A model generated the notes under the pieces. It did not search any database, had not been told where the DNA came from, and saw only the letters and a program-made list of their open reading frames with translations. Below are positions 28,631 to 38,650 of a stretch of 64,000 bases of DNA, piece by piece (positions within the stretch are counted from its first letter, which is position 1; each line of letters starts with the position of its first letter). The position numbers and the translations under genes are program-made. The DNA lies in contig CAZNEZ010000003.1 in NCBI GenBank assembly GCA_964572475.1, positions 34,918-98,917 of the forward strand. Reading direction: 5' to 3'. This stretch comes from CAZNEZ01 sp964572475 (lineage in GTDB: Bacteria; Bacillota; Clostridia; Lachnospirales; Lachnospiraceae).

Positions 28631-29305
28631 ATGGAACAGTACAAAAAAGAATTTATAGAATTTATGGTAGATTGTGGAGTGTTAAGATTTGGTGAGTTTA
28701 CATTAAAAAGTGGTAGAAAATCTCCATTTTTTATGAATGCAGGTGGATATGTTACTGGAAAACAGTTAAAGAAGCTTGGAGAGTATTACGCCAAAGCAAT
28801 TCACGATAATTACGGAGATGATTTTGACGTATTATTTGGACCAGCATACAAAGGAATTCCACTGAGTGTAGCTACAACAATGGCTTATAGCGATTTGTAT
28901 GGTAAAGAAATCAGATATTGTTCTAATCGTAAAGAAGCAAAGGACCATGGAGATACAGGAATACTTCTTGGAAGTCCAATCAAAGACGGAGACAGAGTTA
29001 TTATAATCGAAGATGTCACAACTTCGGGTAAGTCTATAGAAGAGACATTTCCTATTGTTAAAGCTCAAGGTGATGTTACAATTAAAGGATTAATTGTTTC
29101 CCTCAATAGAATGGAAAAGGGAAAAGGCGATAAATGCGCACTTGATGAGATTAAAGATTTGTACGGATTTGAGACGGCTGCAATTGTTTCAATGGAAGAA
29201 GTTATTGAACATTTGTACAATAAGGAATACAATGGCAAAGTAGTAATTGACGAAACAATGAAAACAGCAATTGACGAGTATTATAGCCAATATGGCGCAA
29301 AATAA
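28631..29305 (+). CDS. pyrE: Orotate phosphoribosyltransferase
   Basis: 224 residues; joins orotate and PRPP to give OMP, the substrate of the pyrF product. The PRPP loop is VIIIEDVTTSGKSIEE and the N-terminal substrate strand is LKSGRKSPFFMN. It ends the recognisable pyr cluster. pyrB, pyrR and carAB are not in the window. Confidence 0.96.
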   Translation: MEQYKKEFIEFMVDCGVLRFGEFTLKSGRKSPFFMNAGGYVTGKQLKKLGEYYAKAIHDNYGDDFDVLFGPAYKGIPLSVATTMAYSDLYGKEIRYCSNRKEAKDHGDTGILLGSPIKDGDRVIIIEDVTTSGKSIEETFPIVKAQGDVTIKGLIVSLNRMEKGKGDKCALDEIKDLYGFETAAIVSMEEVIEHLYNKEYNGKVVIDETMKTAIDEYYSQYGAK

Positions 29306-29324
29306 ACACAGAATGGAGACAATT

Positions 29325-29477
29325 ATGGGAGAAAAACTTTACAAAGTTATGGGACATTCAGGCGGTGTTTCAATAGCGTTAGGAGTAGTTTCAATTGTAG
29401 CAGGATTAACTATAGGTATTTTATCTATAGTATTAGGTGGAAAGTTACTCAAAAACAAGTCGGACATTATGTTCTAG
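29325..29477 (+). CDS. Small single-helix membrane protein
   Basis: A 50-residue protein with a Gly/Val/Ile-rich hydrophobic helix (about residues 12-35) and a short Lys-rich tail. The ATG at 29325 has GGAG six bases upstream; an open frame reaching back into pyrE (29271) has no ribosome site. It lies 19 bases after pyrE and 13 before the VanZ gene, so it is probably cotranscribed. No function is recognisable. Confidence 0.6.
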   Translation: MGEKLYKVMGHSGGVSIALGVVSIVAGLTIGILSIVLGGKLLKNKSDIMF

Positions 29478-29490
29478 TTAGGATGGAATA

Positions 29491-29979
29491 GTGGCAGATA
29501 AGAAAATGAAACGGCTAATTTGGTTTAGCCGTTTGTTGTTTATAATTTATATGGTATGTATGCTTTATTTCCTTTTATTTGCTGAAGGCTTTGGAAGAAA
29601 TCTTGAAGGCAGAGAATATCGTTATAATCTTACGGTTTTTAAAGAGATAACAAGATTCTGGAATTGGGCTATGATGTCAAACACTGGAATGAAAGCTATG
29701 ATTCTTAATGTATTTGGTAATGTTTTATTCTTTATGCCATTTGGATTTTTTCTTCCGATAATATCTTGTAGGATTAATAATGTAATAGTAGTTACAATTA
29801 TTTCATTTGCATATAGTATCATAATTGAAACTATTCAGTTGGTTAGCAAGGTAGGAAGCTTTGATGTTGATGATATAATTCTTAATACAATTGGAGGATT
29901 ACTTGGCTTCGTATTTTATTATATTTGTAAGAGACTTAAAAAGAGAAAAGTTAAACATTTAGCACATACGCAGAATTAA
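29491..29979 (+). CDS. VanZ-like family membrane protein
   Basis: 162 residues, about four membrane helices. The VanZ family core is visible as LNVFGNVLFFMPFGFFLP, followed by the acidic/Asn loop FDVDDIILNTIGGLLG. VanZ itself gives low-level teicoplanin resistance, but most VanZ-like proteins have no known role. The chosen start is GTG at 29491 behind TAGGATGG; an ATG at 29506 is an alternative. Confidence 0.88.
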   Translation: MADKKMKRLIWFSRLLFIIYMVCMLYFLLFAEGFGRNLEGREYRYNLTVFKEITRFWNWAMMSNTGMKAMILNVFGNVLFFMPFGFFLPIISCRINNVIVVTIISFAYSIIIETIQLVSKVGSFDVDDIILNTIGGLLGFVFYYICKRLKKRKVKHLAHTQN

Positions 29980-30000
29980 CATATTAGAAAGAGTGAAGCA

Positions 30001-30321
30001 ATGAAATGGAAAATATTTGGAAACTATAAGTTTACAGACAAAAAGCATTCAAAAGGTGGAATAGTATCTACTATAGGGGCTTTAGCTGCACTGACACTTC
30101 TGATAATGAGTATATACAATTCATTTCAGAATAGGGGTAATGGAGGTTTGATAGTAGGAGCATTAGCGGCGATATCATTCGTTATTGCAGCGGTTTCTTT
30201 CATTGTTGGATTAAAAAGTTTTAATGAAGAAGATAGATTCTATATGTTTTCATACATAGGTTATATATCAAGTGCTGCAATATGGATTAGTATTTTTGGA
30301 ATAACACTGATTGGACTTTAA
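30001..30321 (+). CDS. Small multi-helix membrane protein (possibly DUF6142)
   Basis: 106 residues: a short cytoplasmic start (KWKIFGNYKFTDKKHSKGG) and three predicted membrane helices at about 22-42, 50-68 and 80-104. It resembles small Lachnospiraceae membrane proteins; assignment to DUF6142 is from memory and not certain. It starts 21 bases after the VanZ gene with AGAAAGAGTG as ribosome site. Confidence 0.65.
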   Translation: MKWKIFGNYKFTDKKHSKGGIVSTIGALAALTLLIMSIYNSFQNRGNGGLIVGALAAISFVIAAVSFIVGLKSFNEEDRFYMFSYIGYISSAAIWISIFGITLIGL

Positions 30322-30346
30322 AATGTATTAAGAAAGGTGTACTGTA

Positions 30347-30940
30347 ATGGAAGACAGATTAAAAAAGCAGATAGATTTTATACTTGAAGTGGACAAGCTA
30401 AAGAATATTACCAGACAGACATATATATCGGATGCGTCGAGAAAAGAGAATGATACAGAACATTCATGGCATCTGGCACTTATGTGTATGCTTTTAGCTG
30501 AATATTCCAATACTGAAATAGACAGGTTAAGAGTAATGTCAATGGTATTGATTCATGATATTATTGAATTAGATGCAGGTGATACCTATGCATATGATGA
30601 GGCTGGAAATGCTACAAAAAGAGAACGCGAAGTAAAAGCAGCAGAAAGGATTTTCAACATTTTACCAGAAGATCAGGCAAATTATATGAGAGGATTATGG
30701 GATGAATTTGAGGAGTCTTCTACACCAGAAGCAAAGTTTGCATTAGCATTAGATAAGGTACAGCCTATTTTACTTAATGACATTTCAGGAGGATTGGCAT
30801 GGAGAGAACATGAAGTTAAAAAATCTCAGGTAGTCAATCGTAATGTACATACACCAGAAGGCTCTAAAGTTCTTTGGGATTATTGTAAAGAACTGTTAGA
30901 TAAGAATGTTAAGAATGGAAATCTTAGAAATGAGGACTGA
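30347..30940 (+). CDS. HD-domain hydrolase (YfbR/HDDC2-like)
   Basis: A 197-residue HD-superfamily metal phosphohydrolase. The first His is in NDTEHSWHLAL, the HD pair in VLIHDIIELDAGDTYAYDE and a later Asp in FALALDKVQPIL. The arrangement matches the HDDC2/YfbR group, whose characterised members are 5'-deoxynucleotidases. A nucleotide role would suit the pyrimidine and purine genes on either side, but that is inference. The stop touches the start region of the next gene. Confidence 0.88.
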   Translation: MEDRLKKQIDFILEVDKLKNITRQTYISDASRKENDTEHSWHLALMCMLLAEYSNTEIDRLRVMSMVLIHDIIELDAGDTYAYDEAGNATKREREVKAAERIFNILPEDQANYMRGLWDEFEESSTPEAKFALALDKVQPILLNDISGGLAWREHEVKKSQVVNRNVHTPEGSKVLWDYCKELLDKNVKNGNLRNED

Positions 30941-30945
30941 TGAAT

Positions 30946-33039
30946 ATGGATTACAGAGAAAAGTTTAAAGAGCAGAATGAAACAGTACTTGAGAGATTTG
31001 ACCTCGCTATGGAGAGAATAAACTCTATATTAGTTGAGGAGACGGTTAAGGCACCATATTTGGAATATTTTAGGACAGTTGCTGATTTTATCTTAATGAT
31101 AGAGGATATTAATGAGATGAACATCAACAATGAGCTTTCAGAGAAGTCGGAAGAATGGCTTAAGACCATGAATAAAAGTCTGTATAATGACATACTTGAA
31201 GAAAACTACATTGAAAGCTATGCGAATCCTGTATTTGCAGTAGTAACTCTGGGAGAAGAATATGGAAGAATGTTATCTTTTTTATATACGGATATAAGAA
31301 ATATGATTGTTTACGCATTTGAAAGCAGGATGCTAGAGATAACTATTTATGCAGAACTTTTTATTGAGATTTATAATATATTTGAAGAAAACGAGAACCC
31401 TGGTCCAGAAGAAATTAGAGAATCATTATACTGGTTTATAAGCGATTATTCAGATGTTACTCTTGCTTATAGAATAAGAGAAGCTGTAGATTATGACCTT
31501 GATTTTGCTACGAATATTATTATGAAGAGTAATCTTAGCAATCTTAGATATTTATATATGTATGGTGAATATATATCTGAAAATGAAGTTAAGATGGCAT
31601 CTTTTTTAAATTCATTATCTGAAGAAGAGATATCCGATATTGCCAAAACCTACACAGAAGGTTATAGAATGGGATTTGAGAATAGTGGTAAAGATTTGTC
31701 AATTAAGACAAGTGTTAATATCAGATACCCTATTGGATTTGAAAGAGTTGTTCGTGAAGCTATAAAACAGTTTGAAAAAATGGGATTAAAACCAGTAATA
31801 TACAGAGGAACGGTTAATTCCATTAACAAGAATCCAAAAGGTTTAATCGGATACTACTCAACTTCACCTAACAAGCAGTTCGATTATGACCATAGATATG
31901 ATAATGGAATATATCTTGATAAAAAACTTAACGAGAGAAAGCTTGAAGTACTTAAAGTTACTTATGAGGAGTATAAGGAGCTTGCAGCAGGAATGGCAGG
32001 TCCAGCGTGTATAGAAGTATTTGGTGAAAAAGCATTTTCACCAGTCAGCAAACTTGAAACTGTTAAGCTTGATGATAAGCAGCAGAAGCTTTTTACAACA
32101 TATGCAAATGCATCAGCATCAATTGTTAATCAGTATATCAAAGGCGAGGAAAGAAGCTTTACCATTATTGCATATCCGCTTCCTGAGATAGCAGAAGATA
32201 TGATTATATCTGATGCGTATGAGACTATTTTCAGAGAAACAATTAAGATTAATAATCTAAATCAGCAGATATATGAACAGGTTCATCAAAGAATAATTGA
32301 TACACTTGATAAAGCTGAATATGTTATGGTTAAAGGTAAAGATAACAACTGTACCGATATGAAAGTTAAACTTCATCATTTAGATAATCCAGATAAGCAG
32401 ACTAATTTTGAAAATTGTCTTGCGGATGTGAATATTCCAGTTGGAGAAGTATTTACTTCACCAGTACTTAACGGTACGAATGGAGTTTTAAATGTAAGTG
32501 AAGTTTTTATAGAGGAACTTAAATTTATAAATCTTAAGATTACATTTAAAGATGGCATAATATCAGATTATACATGTGACAATTTCCTAAATGAAGAGGA
32601 CAATAAGAGATATATAAAAGAGAATCTTATGCAGAATCATGACACACTACCTATTGGAGAATTTGCAATAGGAACCAATACAACGGCATATGTGATGGCA
32701 AACAAATATAATATTGTCAGAAAACTACCGATATTAATAGTTGAGAAGATGGGACCACATTTTGCAATTGGTGATACCTGCTACAGCTTTGAAGAGGACA
32801 ATATTGTATATAATTCTGATGGTAAGGAAATTATTGCTAAGGAGAATGAATTTTCTTCATTAAGAAAAACAGATATTGATAAGGCATACTTTAATTGTCA
32901 TACAGACATAACTATTCCATATGAAGAAATAGCGGAAATAACAGCTGTTTCTAGTGATGGAGAAGAATATATGATTATTCAGAATGGAAGGTTTATTCTT
33001 GAGGGAACTGAGGAATTAAATAAACCATTTAAAAATTAA
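30946..33039 (+). CDS. M29-type aminopeptidase with long N-terminal extension
   Basis: About 697 residues. The C-terminal half carries the M29 (AmpS/AmpT-like) metal site: Glu in VPVGEVFTSP-like IPVGEVFTSPVLNG, Glu in LPIGEFAIGTN and His in EKMGPHFAIGD. Ordinary M29 enzymes are about 410 residues. Here roughly 280 extra N-terminal, largely helical residues without export signal are present. The start is taken at ATG 30946, nine bases after GAGGA; ATG 30940 overlaps the previous stop and is too close to the ribosome site. Confidence 0.8.
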   Translation: MDYREKFKEQNETVLERFDLAMERINSILVEETVKAPYLEYFRTVADFILMIEDINEMNINNELSEKSEEWLKTMNKSLYNDILEENYIESYANPVFAVVTLGEEYGRMLSFLYTDIRNMIVYAFESRMLEITIYAELFIEIYNIFEENENPGPEEIRESLYWFISDYSDVTLAYRIREAVDYDLDFATNIIMKSNLSNLRYLYMYGEYISENEVKMASFLNSLSEEEISDIAKTYTEGYRMGFENSGKDLSIKTSVNIRYPIGFERVVREAIKQFEKMGLKPVIYRGTVNSINKNPKGLIGYYSTSPNKQFDYDHRYDNGIYLDKKLNERKLEVLKVTYEEYKELAAGMAGPACIEVFGEKAFSPVSKLETVKLDDKQQKLFTTYANASASIVNQYIKGEERSFTIIAYPLPEIAEDMIISDAYETIFRETIKINNLNQQIYEQVHQRIIDTLDKAEYVMVKGKDNNCTDMKVKLHHLDNPDKQTNFENCLADVNIPVGEVFTSPVLNGTNGVLNVSEVFIEELKFINLKITFKDGIISDYTCDNFLNEEDNKRYIKENLMQNHDTLPIGEFAIGTNTTAYVMANKYNIVRKLPILIVEKMGPHFAIGDTCYSFEEDNIVYNSDGKEIIAKENEFSSLRKTDIDKAYFNCHTDITIPYEEIAEITAVSSDGEEYMIIQNGRFILEGTEELNKPFKN

Positions 33040-33052
33040 ACAGTTAAAGCTA

Positions 33053-33081
33053 TTGACTATATTTTTCATAACAAGTAAAAT
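33053..33081 (+). promoter_or_regulatory. Predicted promoter of the purEMND operon
   Basis: TTGACT (33053-33058), 17-bp spacer, TAAAAT (33076-33081). The leader is about 29 nt, leaving no room for a purine riboswitch. Confidence 0.65.
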
Positions 33082-33116
33082 ACAAGAGAAATACGATTTT
33101 AAAAGGAGAGATTACC

Positions 33117-33632
33117 ATGGCTAAAGTAGGTATATTGATGGGAAGCGATTCAGATCTTGACGTTATGAGTCAGGCTGGAGCGATTCTTGAAGAGTTAGGA
33201 ATTGATTATGAGATGACTATAATTTCAGCACATAGAATGCCAGATGTATTCTATAATTATGCAAATAGTGCAGAAGAAAAGGGAATTAAGGTTATTATCG
33301 CAGGAGCAGGTGGAGCAGCACATTTACCAGGTATGGCAGCAGCTATATTCCAACTTCCTGTTGTTGGTGTTCCAATCTATACCAAATCTTTAGGCGGTGT
33401 GGACTCACTTTATTCTATAGTACAGATGCCTTCAGGTATTCCAGTAGCTACTGTTGCAATTAATGGTGGTACTAATGCTGGACTTATGGCTGCTAAGATT
33501 CTTGCTGTATCAGATTCAGAATTACTTGCAAAACTTAAAAAGTATAAAGAGGGACTTAAAGATAAAGTGGTTGCAAAGGCTGAAAAGCTTGAGGCAGTTG
33601 GATACAAAGAATACATGAAAGATATGAAATAA
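33117..33632 (+). CDS. purE: N5-carboxyaminoimidazole ribonucleotide mutase
   Basis: 171-residue class-I PurE; interconverts N5-CAIR and CAIR in purine synthesis. Signature segments are GSDSDLDVM (phosphate loop), ISAHRMPD with the active-site His, and GAGGAAHLPGM. The AAAAGGAGA ribosome site is 7 bases upstream. No purK is next to it. First gene of purE-M-N-D. Confidence 0.97.
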   Translation: MAKVGILMGSDSDLDVMSQAGAILEELGIDYEMTIISAHRMPDVFYNYANSAEEKGIKVIIAGAGGAAHLPGMAAAIFQLPVVGVPIYTKSLGGVDSLYSIVQMPSGIPVATVAINGGTNAGLMAAKILAVSDSELLAKLKKYKEGLKDKVVAKAEKLEAVGYKEYMKDMK

Positions 33633-33644
33633 GAAAGAGGTAAA

Positions 33645-34673
33645 ATGATGGATTACAAGAACGCTGGAGTTGATATTGAAGCTGGCTACAAATCAGTAGA
33701 ATTAATGAAAAAACATGTTCAGGAGACTATGAGATCAGAGGTACTTACTAATATTGGTGGTTTCTCAGGAGCTTTCTCAATGGAAAAGTTCAAAGACATG
33801 GAAAAACCAACCTTAGTTTCAGGTACAGATGGTGTAGGAACAAAGCTTAAACTTGCATTTTTAATGAATAAACATGACACAATCGGTATTGACTGTGTTG
33901 CTATGTGTGTTAATGATATTGCATGTGCAGGTGGTGAACCATTATTCTTCCTTGATTATATAGCTTGTGGAAAAAATGAACCAGAAAAGATAGCTACAAT
34001 AGTTTCTGGTGTTGCTGATGGATGCAAGCAGTCAAATGCAGCATTGATTGGTGGAGAGACAGCAGAGATGCCTGGATTCTATCCTGTAGATGAATATGAC
34101 CTTGCTGGATTTGCGGTTGGTGTTGTAGATGAAAAAGACCTTATTACAGGTAAAGACATAAAAGCTGGTGATATACTTATTGGTATTGAATCATCAGGTA
34201 TTCATAGTAATGGTTTTTCATTAGTCAGAAAAGTATTCAAGATGACTGAGGAAGCTGTTAATACATACTATGATTCACTTGGCAAGACATTAGGAGAGGC
34301 ATTATTAGCTCCTACTAAGATCTATGTTAAGACTCTTCGTAATGTTAAAGAAGCTGGAGTTACAATTAAAGGCTGTAGCCATATTACAGGTGGTGGATTC
34401 TACGAGAATATTCCTAGAATGCTTCATGATGGTGTTAGAGCCGTTGTTAAAAAAGACAGTTATACAGTTCCACCAATCTTTAATATGCTTGCTACAGATG
34501 GAGATATTGATGAAGAGATGATGTATAATACATTTAACATGGGTATAGGCATGGTACTTGCTATTGATTCAGCTGATGTTGATAAGGCTGTAGCTGCTAT
34601 AGAGGCTGCTGGTGAAAAAGCGCATATTATTGGTAAGGTTGAATCAGGCGAAAAAGGAGTTACTCTATGCTAA
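33645..34673 (+). CDS. purM: Phosphoribosylformylglycinamidine cyclo-ligase (AIR synthetase)
   Basis: 342 residues; ATP-dependent ring closure of FGAM to AIR, upstream of the PurE step. Family motifs are SGTDGVGTKLKLAF, CVNDIACAGGEPLFFLDY and GGETAEMPGFY, with HITGGGFYENIPRML in the C-terminal half. The start is 12 bases after purE with an AAAGAGG site. The last 7 bases overlap purN. Confidence 0.97.
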   Translation: MMDYKNAGVDIEAGYKSVELMKKHVQETMRSEVLTNIGGFSGAFSMEKFKDMEKPTLVSGTDGVGTKLKLAFLMNKHDTIGIDCVAMCVNDIACAGGEPLFFLDYIACGKNEPEKIATIVSGVADGCKQSNAALIGGETAEMPGFYPVDEYDLAGFAVGVVDEKDLITGKDIKAGDILIGIESSGIHSNGFSLVRKVFKMTEEAVNTYYDSLGKTLGEALLAPTKIYVKTLRNVKEAGVTIKGCSHITGGGFYENIPRMLHDGVRAVVKKDSYTVPPIFNMLATDGDIDEEMMYNTFNMGIGMVLAIDSADVDKAVAAIEAAGEKAHIIGKVESGEKGVTLC

Positions 34674-35290
34674 GAATTGGAGTTCTTGTTTCCGGTGGCG
34701 GAACAAATCTTCAAGCGATTATAGATGGTATTAAAGAAGAATCTATTACAAATGCTTCAATAGAGGTTGTTATTAGTAACAACAAGAATGCTTATGCACT
34801 TGAAAGAGCTAAGAATAGCGGAATTGATGCTGTTTGCATTTCTCCTAAGAATTATGAGAAGAGAGAAGAATTTAATACTGCTCTGATAGAAAAACTTGAT
34901 GAATATAAGCTGGATCTTGTGGTTTTAGCTGGATGTCTTGTAGTACTTCCAGCTGAACTTATAAGAAAATACAGTAATAGAATAATAAATATTCATCCCT
35001 CACTTATTCCTTCGTTCTGTGGTAAGGGTTATTACGGACTTAAAGTTCATGAAGAAGCTCTTAGACGTGGGGTTAAAGTAACAGGTGCAACAGTTCATTT
35101 TGTAGATGAAGGAACAGATACTGGACCGATTATCTTTCAGAAAGCTGTTGATATCGAAGACGATGATACCGCTGAGGTACTTCAGAGAAGGGTGATGGAA
35201 CAGGCTGAATGGGTTATTATGCCTAAAGCTATTAATTACATTGCTAATAACAGACTTAAGATAATTGATGGTAAAGTAAAGGTAAAATAA
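34667..35290 (+). CDS. purN: Phosphoribosylglycinamide formyltransferase
   Basis: 207 residues; transfers formyl from 10-formyl-THF to GAR. The catalytic Asn-His-Asp set lies in INIHPSLIPSF and FVDEGTDTGPII, and the phosphate loop is VLVSGGGTNLQAI. The ribosome site AAAAAGGAG and ATG are both inside the end of purM, so translation is coupled. Confidence 0.97.
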   Translation: MLRIGVLVSGGGTNLQAIIDGIKEESITNASIEVVISNNKNAYALERAKNSGIDAVCISPKNYEKREEFNTALIEKLDEYKLDLVVLAGCLVVLPAELIRKYSNRIINIHPSLIPSFCGKGYYGLKVHEEALRRGVKVTGATVHFVDEGTDTGPIIFQKAVDIEDDDTAEVLQRRVMEQAEWVIMPKAINYIANNRLKIIDGKVKVK

Positions 35291-35352
35291 TAGAATACGA
35301 TAGTATACTATTGCAATTTAATAAAACTAATTCACAGATAGGAGCAAAACTG

Positions 35353-36624
35353 ATGAAAGTACTTATAGTTGGCGGAGGCGGAAGAGAACACGCAATAGCA
35401 TGGAAAATCGCAAAAAGCAGTAAAGTAGATAAAATCTATTGTGCACCTGGTAATGCAGGAATCAGTGAATTCGCTGAGTGTGTTAATATCGGCGCAATGG
35501 AATTTGATAAGCTTGTAGCATTTGCTAAAGAAAAATCAATAGATTTAACAGTTATTGGTATGGATGATCCGCTTGTTGGCGGTATTGTTGATGCATTTGA
35601 GGCAGAAGGTTTACGAGTATTCGGACCAAGAAAGAATGCAGCTATACTTGAAGGCTCGAAGGCATTTTCTAAAGACCTTATGAAGAAATATAATATTCCA
35701 ACTGCTGGCTATGAGAATTTTAATACTCCAGAAGATGCACTTCTTTATTTGGAAACAAGTGAATATCCAATAGTTCTTAAAGCTGATGGACTTGCACTTG
35801 GCAAAGGTGTTCTTATATGCAATACAAAGGAAGAAGCCAGAGCTGGGGTTAAGACTCTTATGTTAGACAAGCAGTTTGGAACAGCAGGAAATACAATTGT
35901 TATTGAAGAATTTATGGTAGGACGTGAAGTATCAGTCTTATCATTTGTAGATGGTGATACAATTAAGATTATGACTTCTGCACAGGATCATAAAAGAGCA
36001 AAAGATGGAGACCAGGGGCTTAACACAGGTGGTATGGGAACATTTTCACCTAGTCCATTCTATACTCCAGAAGTAGATGAATTCTGTAAAAAGTATGTAT
36101 ATCAGGCATCAGTTGACGCAATGAAGTCTGAAGGACGAACATTTAAAGGTATAATTTTCTTTGGACTTATGCTTACTAAAAATGGTCCTAAGGTTCTTGA
36201 ATACAATGCAAGATTTGGAGACCCTGAAACACAGGTAGTTCTTCCTAGAATGAAGAATGATATTGTTGATGTATTTGAAGCTTGTATTGATGGAACATTA
36301 AAAGATATTGAACTTGAATTTGAAGATAATGCAGCAGTATGTGTAGTTCTTGCTTCAGATGGCTATCCAGAGCATTATGAAAAAGGGCTCAAGATTAAAG
36401 GATTAGATAACTTTAAAGATAAGAATGATTACTTTGTATTCCATGCAGGAACAAAATTCGATGGTGAAGATATTGTAACAAATGGTGGACGTGTGCTCGG
36501 TGTAGTAGCAACTGGAGATAATCTTAAGAGTGCTCGTGCCAATGCATATGAAGCTACAAAACTCATTGATTTTGATAACAAATACATGAGAAATGATATT
36601 GGAAAAGCAATAGATGAAGCATAA
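35353..36624 (+). CDS. purD: Phosphoribosylamine-glycine ligase
   Basis: 423-residue ATP-grasp enzyme making GAR from phosphoribosylamine and glycine. Motifs are VGGGGREHAIAW at the N-terminus, LKADGLALGKGV in the ATP-grasp lid, and the metal/ATP segment EYNARFGDPETQ. The ATG at 35353 has TAGGAGC upstream; an in-frame TTG at 35311 would add 14 residues with no family counterpart and was rejected. Last purine gene of this cluster. Confidence 0.96.
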   Translation: MKVLIVGGGGREHAIAWKIAKSSKVDKIYCAPGNAGISEFAECVNIGAMEFDKLVAFAKEKSIDLTVIGMDDPLVGGIVDAFEAEGLRVFGPRKNAAILEGSKAFSKDLMKKYNIPTAGYENFNTPEDALLYLETSEYPIVLKADGLALGKGVLICNTKEEARAGVKTLMLDKQFGTAGNTIVIEEFMVGREVSVLSFVDGDTIKIMTSAQDHKRAKDGDQGLNTGGMGTFSPSPFYTPEVDEFCKKYVYQASVDAMKSEGRTFKGIIFFGLMLTKNGPKVLEYNARFGDPETQVVLPRMKNDIVDVFEACIDGTLKDIELEFEDNAAVCVVLASDGYPEHYEKGLKIKGLDNFKDKNDYFVFHAGTKFDGEDIVTNGGRVLGVVATGDNLKSARANAYEATKLIDFDNKYMRNDIGKAIDEA

Positions 36625-36640
36625 AGTATAAATCCGGATG

Positions 36641-36715
36641 TATTCAACTGGTTTTCGCGAATATTAGCCATATGTTGGTTTTACTGCATATGGCGGAATC
36701 GCGATTATCTGAATA
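36641..36715 (+). promoter_or_regulatory. Three stacked helices upstream of the surface glucosaminidase gene
   Basis: Nested pairs: 36641-36646 with 36710-36715, 36655-36660 with 36699-36704 (TCGCGA both sides), and 36667-36674 with 36687-36694 (GCCATATG/CATATGGC). Internal loops of 4-8 nt separate them and no T run follows. It is a leader-like element of unknown class in the purD to 36769 gap. Confidence 0.4.
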
Positions 36716-36768
36716 ATAGGATATAACTCGGTGGCAATAAACATTTCATGAAGAATTAGGGTGGCAAA

Positions 36769-38650
36769 ATGAACAAAATTCAAAGTTTGAAAATTCATAA
36801 GACCAAAATAATCTGCTATATGCTTATAGCTGTGGTTGTTTTTGGTCTTTTTGCAGATAAAGCGATAATCAGTGCATACACAAATAAGACAGGTACTGTT
36901 ACAGAGAATTATGTAAATGTCAGAACTGGTGCAGGAACATCTTATTCAAAAGTATATTCTGGTTCTACAGCAGTACAGAGAAACAAAGGTGATAAAGTAA
37001 CAATTATTGGTGAGTCATATGCGAGTGATGGCAAGAAGTGGTACAATGTACAGTTTACATATACGACGGGTGCTGTTATAACAGGATATATGCATAGTGA
37101 TTACATAACAATAGACGAAGATATAACATATGATAAAGATGCAGATTTTGAAAAGTATATGACTAAGCAAGGATTTCCAGATAGTTATAAAGATGGACTT
37201 AGGGCTTTGCATGCAAAATATCCTGAATGGGTATTTGTTGCAGATAAGTTAGACTATACTTTTGAAGAAGTTGTTAATGCAGAAAATGTACTTGGAAGAA
37301 GTTTAATAAATTCTGGAGCAATTAGTTCTTATAAATCAACTGAAAAAGGTGCTTATGACTGGACAACCAGCACTTGGGCAACGTTCGATGGAACTGCGTG
37401 GAATGCAGCATCTAAGGAGATTATTGCACATTATATGGATCCTCGTAATTTCCTTACAGATAAAGGAATATTTCAGTTTGAACTTCTTTCATATCAAAAG
37501 AATACTCAGACGATAGATGGCGTTAATAGTATAATAAAGAATACGTTTATGAAAGATGTTAAGCTGGAGAATGAAAAGACATACGCAGAGAATATGCTAG
37601 TAGCAGCGCAGGAATCAGGAGTCAGCCCATTTCATATAGCAGCTAGAATTATTAGTGAGCAGGGAACAAAAGGTGGAAGCTCTTTGATATCAGGTACAGT
37701 AAGCGGATATACTGGACTATATAATTATTTTAATCAGGGTGCATATACGGCTAATGGTAATTCTGCTGTAATCAATGGACTTATATATGCGGCTAGGACT
37801 GATACATTTTCATTAAGAGCTTGGACAACAAGGTATAATTCTATTATTGGCGGAGCTAAGACATTAGGAAAGAATTATATTAATAAGGGTCAGAATACTC
37901 CATACTATGAAAAGTTTGATTTTGTTGGTAAACCATACACACATCAGTATATGACAGCAATATATGCAGCTAATAGCGATGCAAGCAGTGGATCAAAAGC
38001 ATATACGGATGAGATGAAAGCAAGTCTTGCAATTACATTTAAGATACCAGTATTTAATAATATGCCTGAACAGGCATCACCTATTCCTACAGCTACAGGA
38101 AGTCCTAATAATAAGCTTAACTCACTGAGTATCTCAGGACAGGAGCTCACACCATCATTTAACCTTGATGTTACTTCATATGATCTAATTGTAGATAATA
38201 ATGTTAAGAGTTTAACAGTTTCAGCTTCTGCGTATGATAGTAAAGCTCAGATATCAGGAATAGGAACACAGAATCTGAATGTTGGTTCTAACAAGATTAC
38301 TATAAAGGTAACTGCTGAAAATGGTTCTGTAAGGGATTACACAATAACTGTGGTTAGAAAAGAAGAAGATAAGACAACAGATGTAGTAGATGAAACTCTA
38401 TCAGTTAACACATCATATAAGATAGAAGATGGTAGAATCAGTGGATTCTCATTGGGCGTAAAAGTAGCTTCTGCAATTAGTAAGATATCAGTTACTAATG
38501 GTTCGGCTAAGATTCTTAATGCAGATGGTACAGAAAATACTGGTGCTGTAGCTACAGGTAATAAAGTAGTTATATATAATAATTCGGGAGCAGCCGTAAA
38601 AGAATACAATGTAGTAGTATACGGTGATGTAAATGGTGATGGTACAGTTG
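36769..38650 (+). CDS. Secreted SH3/glucosaminidase/cadherin-like protein, 5' part up to assembly gap
   Basis: 627 residues before the N run. A membrane-type signal (about 10-36) is followed by a bacterial SH3 domain (about 40-120, VNVRTGAGTSYSKVY). A GH73-like glucosaminidase region follows (about 125-420, with EIIAHYMDPRNFL and SPFHIAARIISEQG, where the Glu is the likely catalytic acid). Then come a cadherin-like beta domain (LNSLSISGQELTPSF) and the beginning of a dockerin/EF-hand-like repeat (YGDVNGDGTV) cut by the gap. It probably remodels peptidoglycan at the cell surface. A GGGTGGC ribosome site precedes ATG. Confidence 0.85.

Noticed and set aside
33040..33116. Purine riboswitch or PurR box before purE
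   Set aside because: The leader is about 29 nt and no purine-aptamer core or paired CGAA boxes are present.
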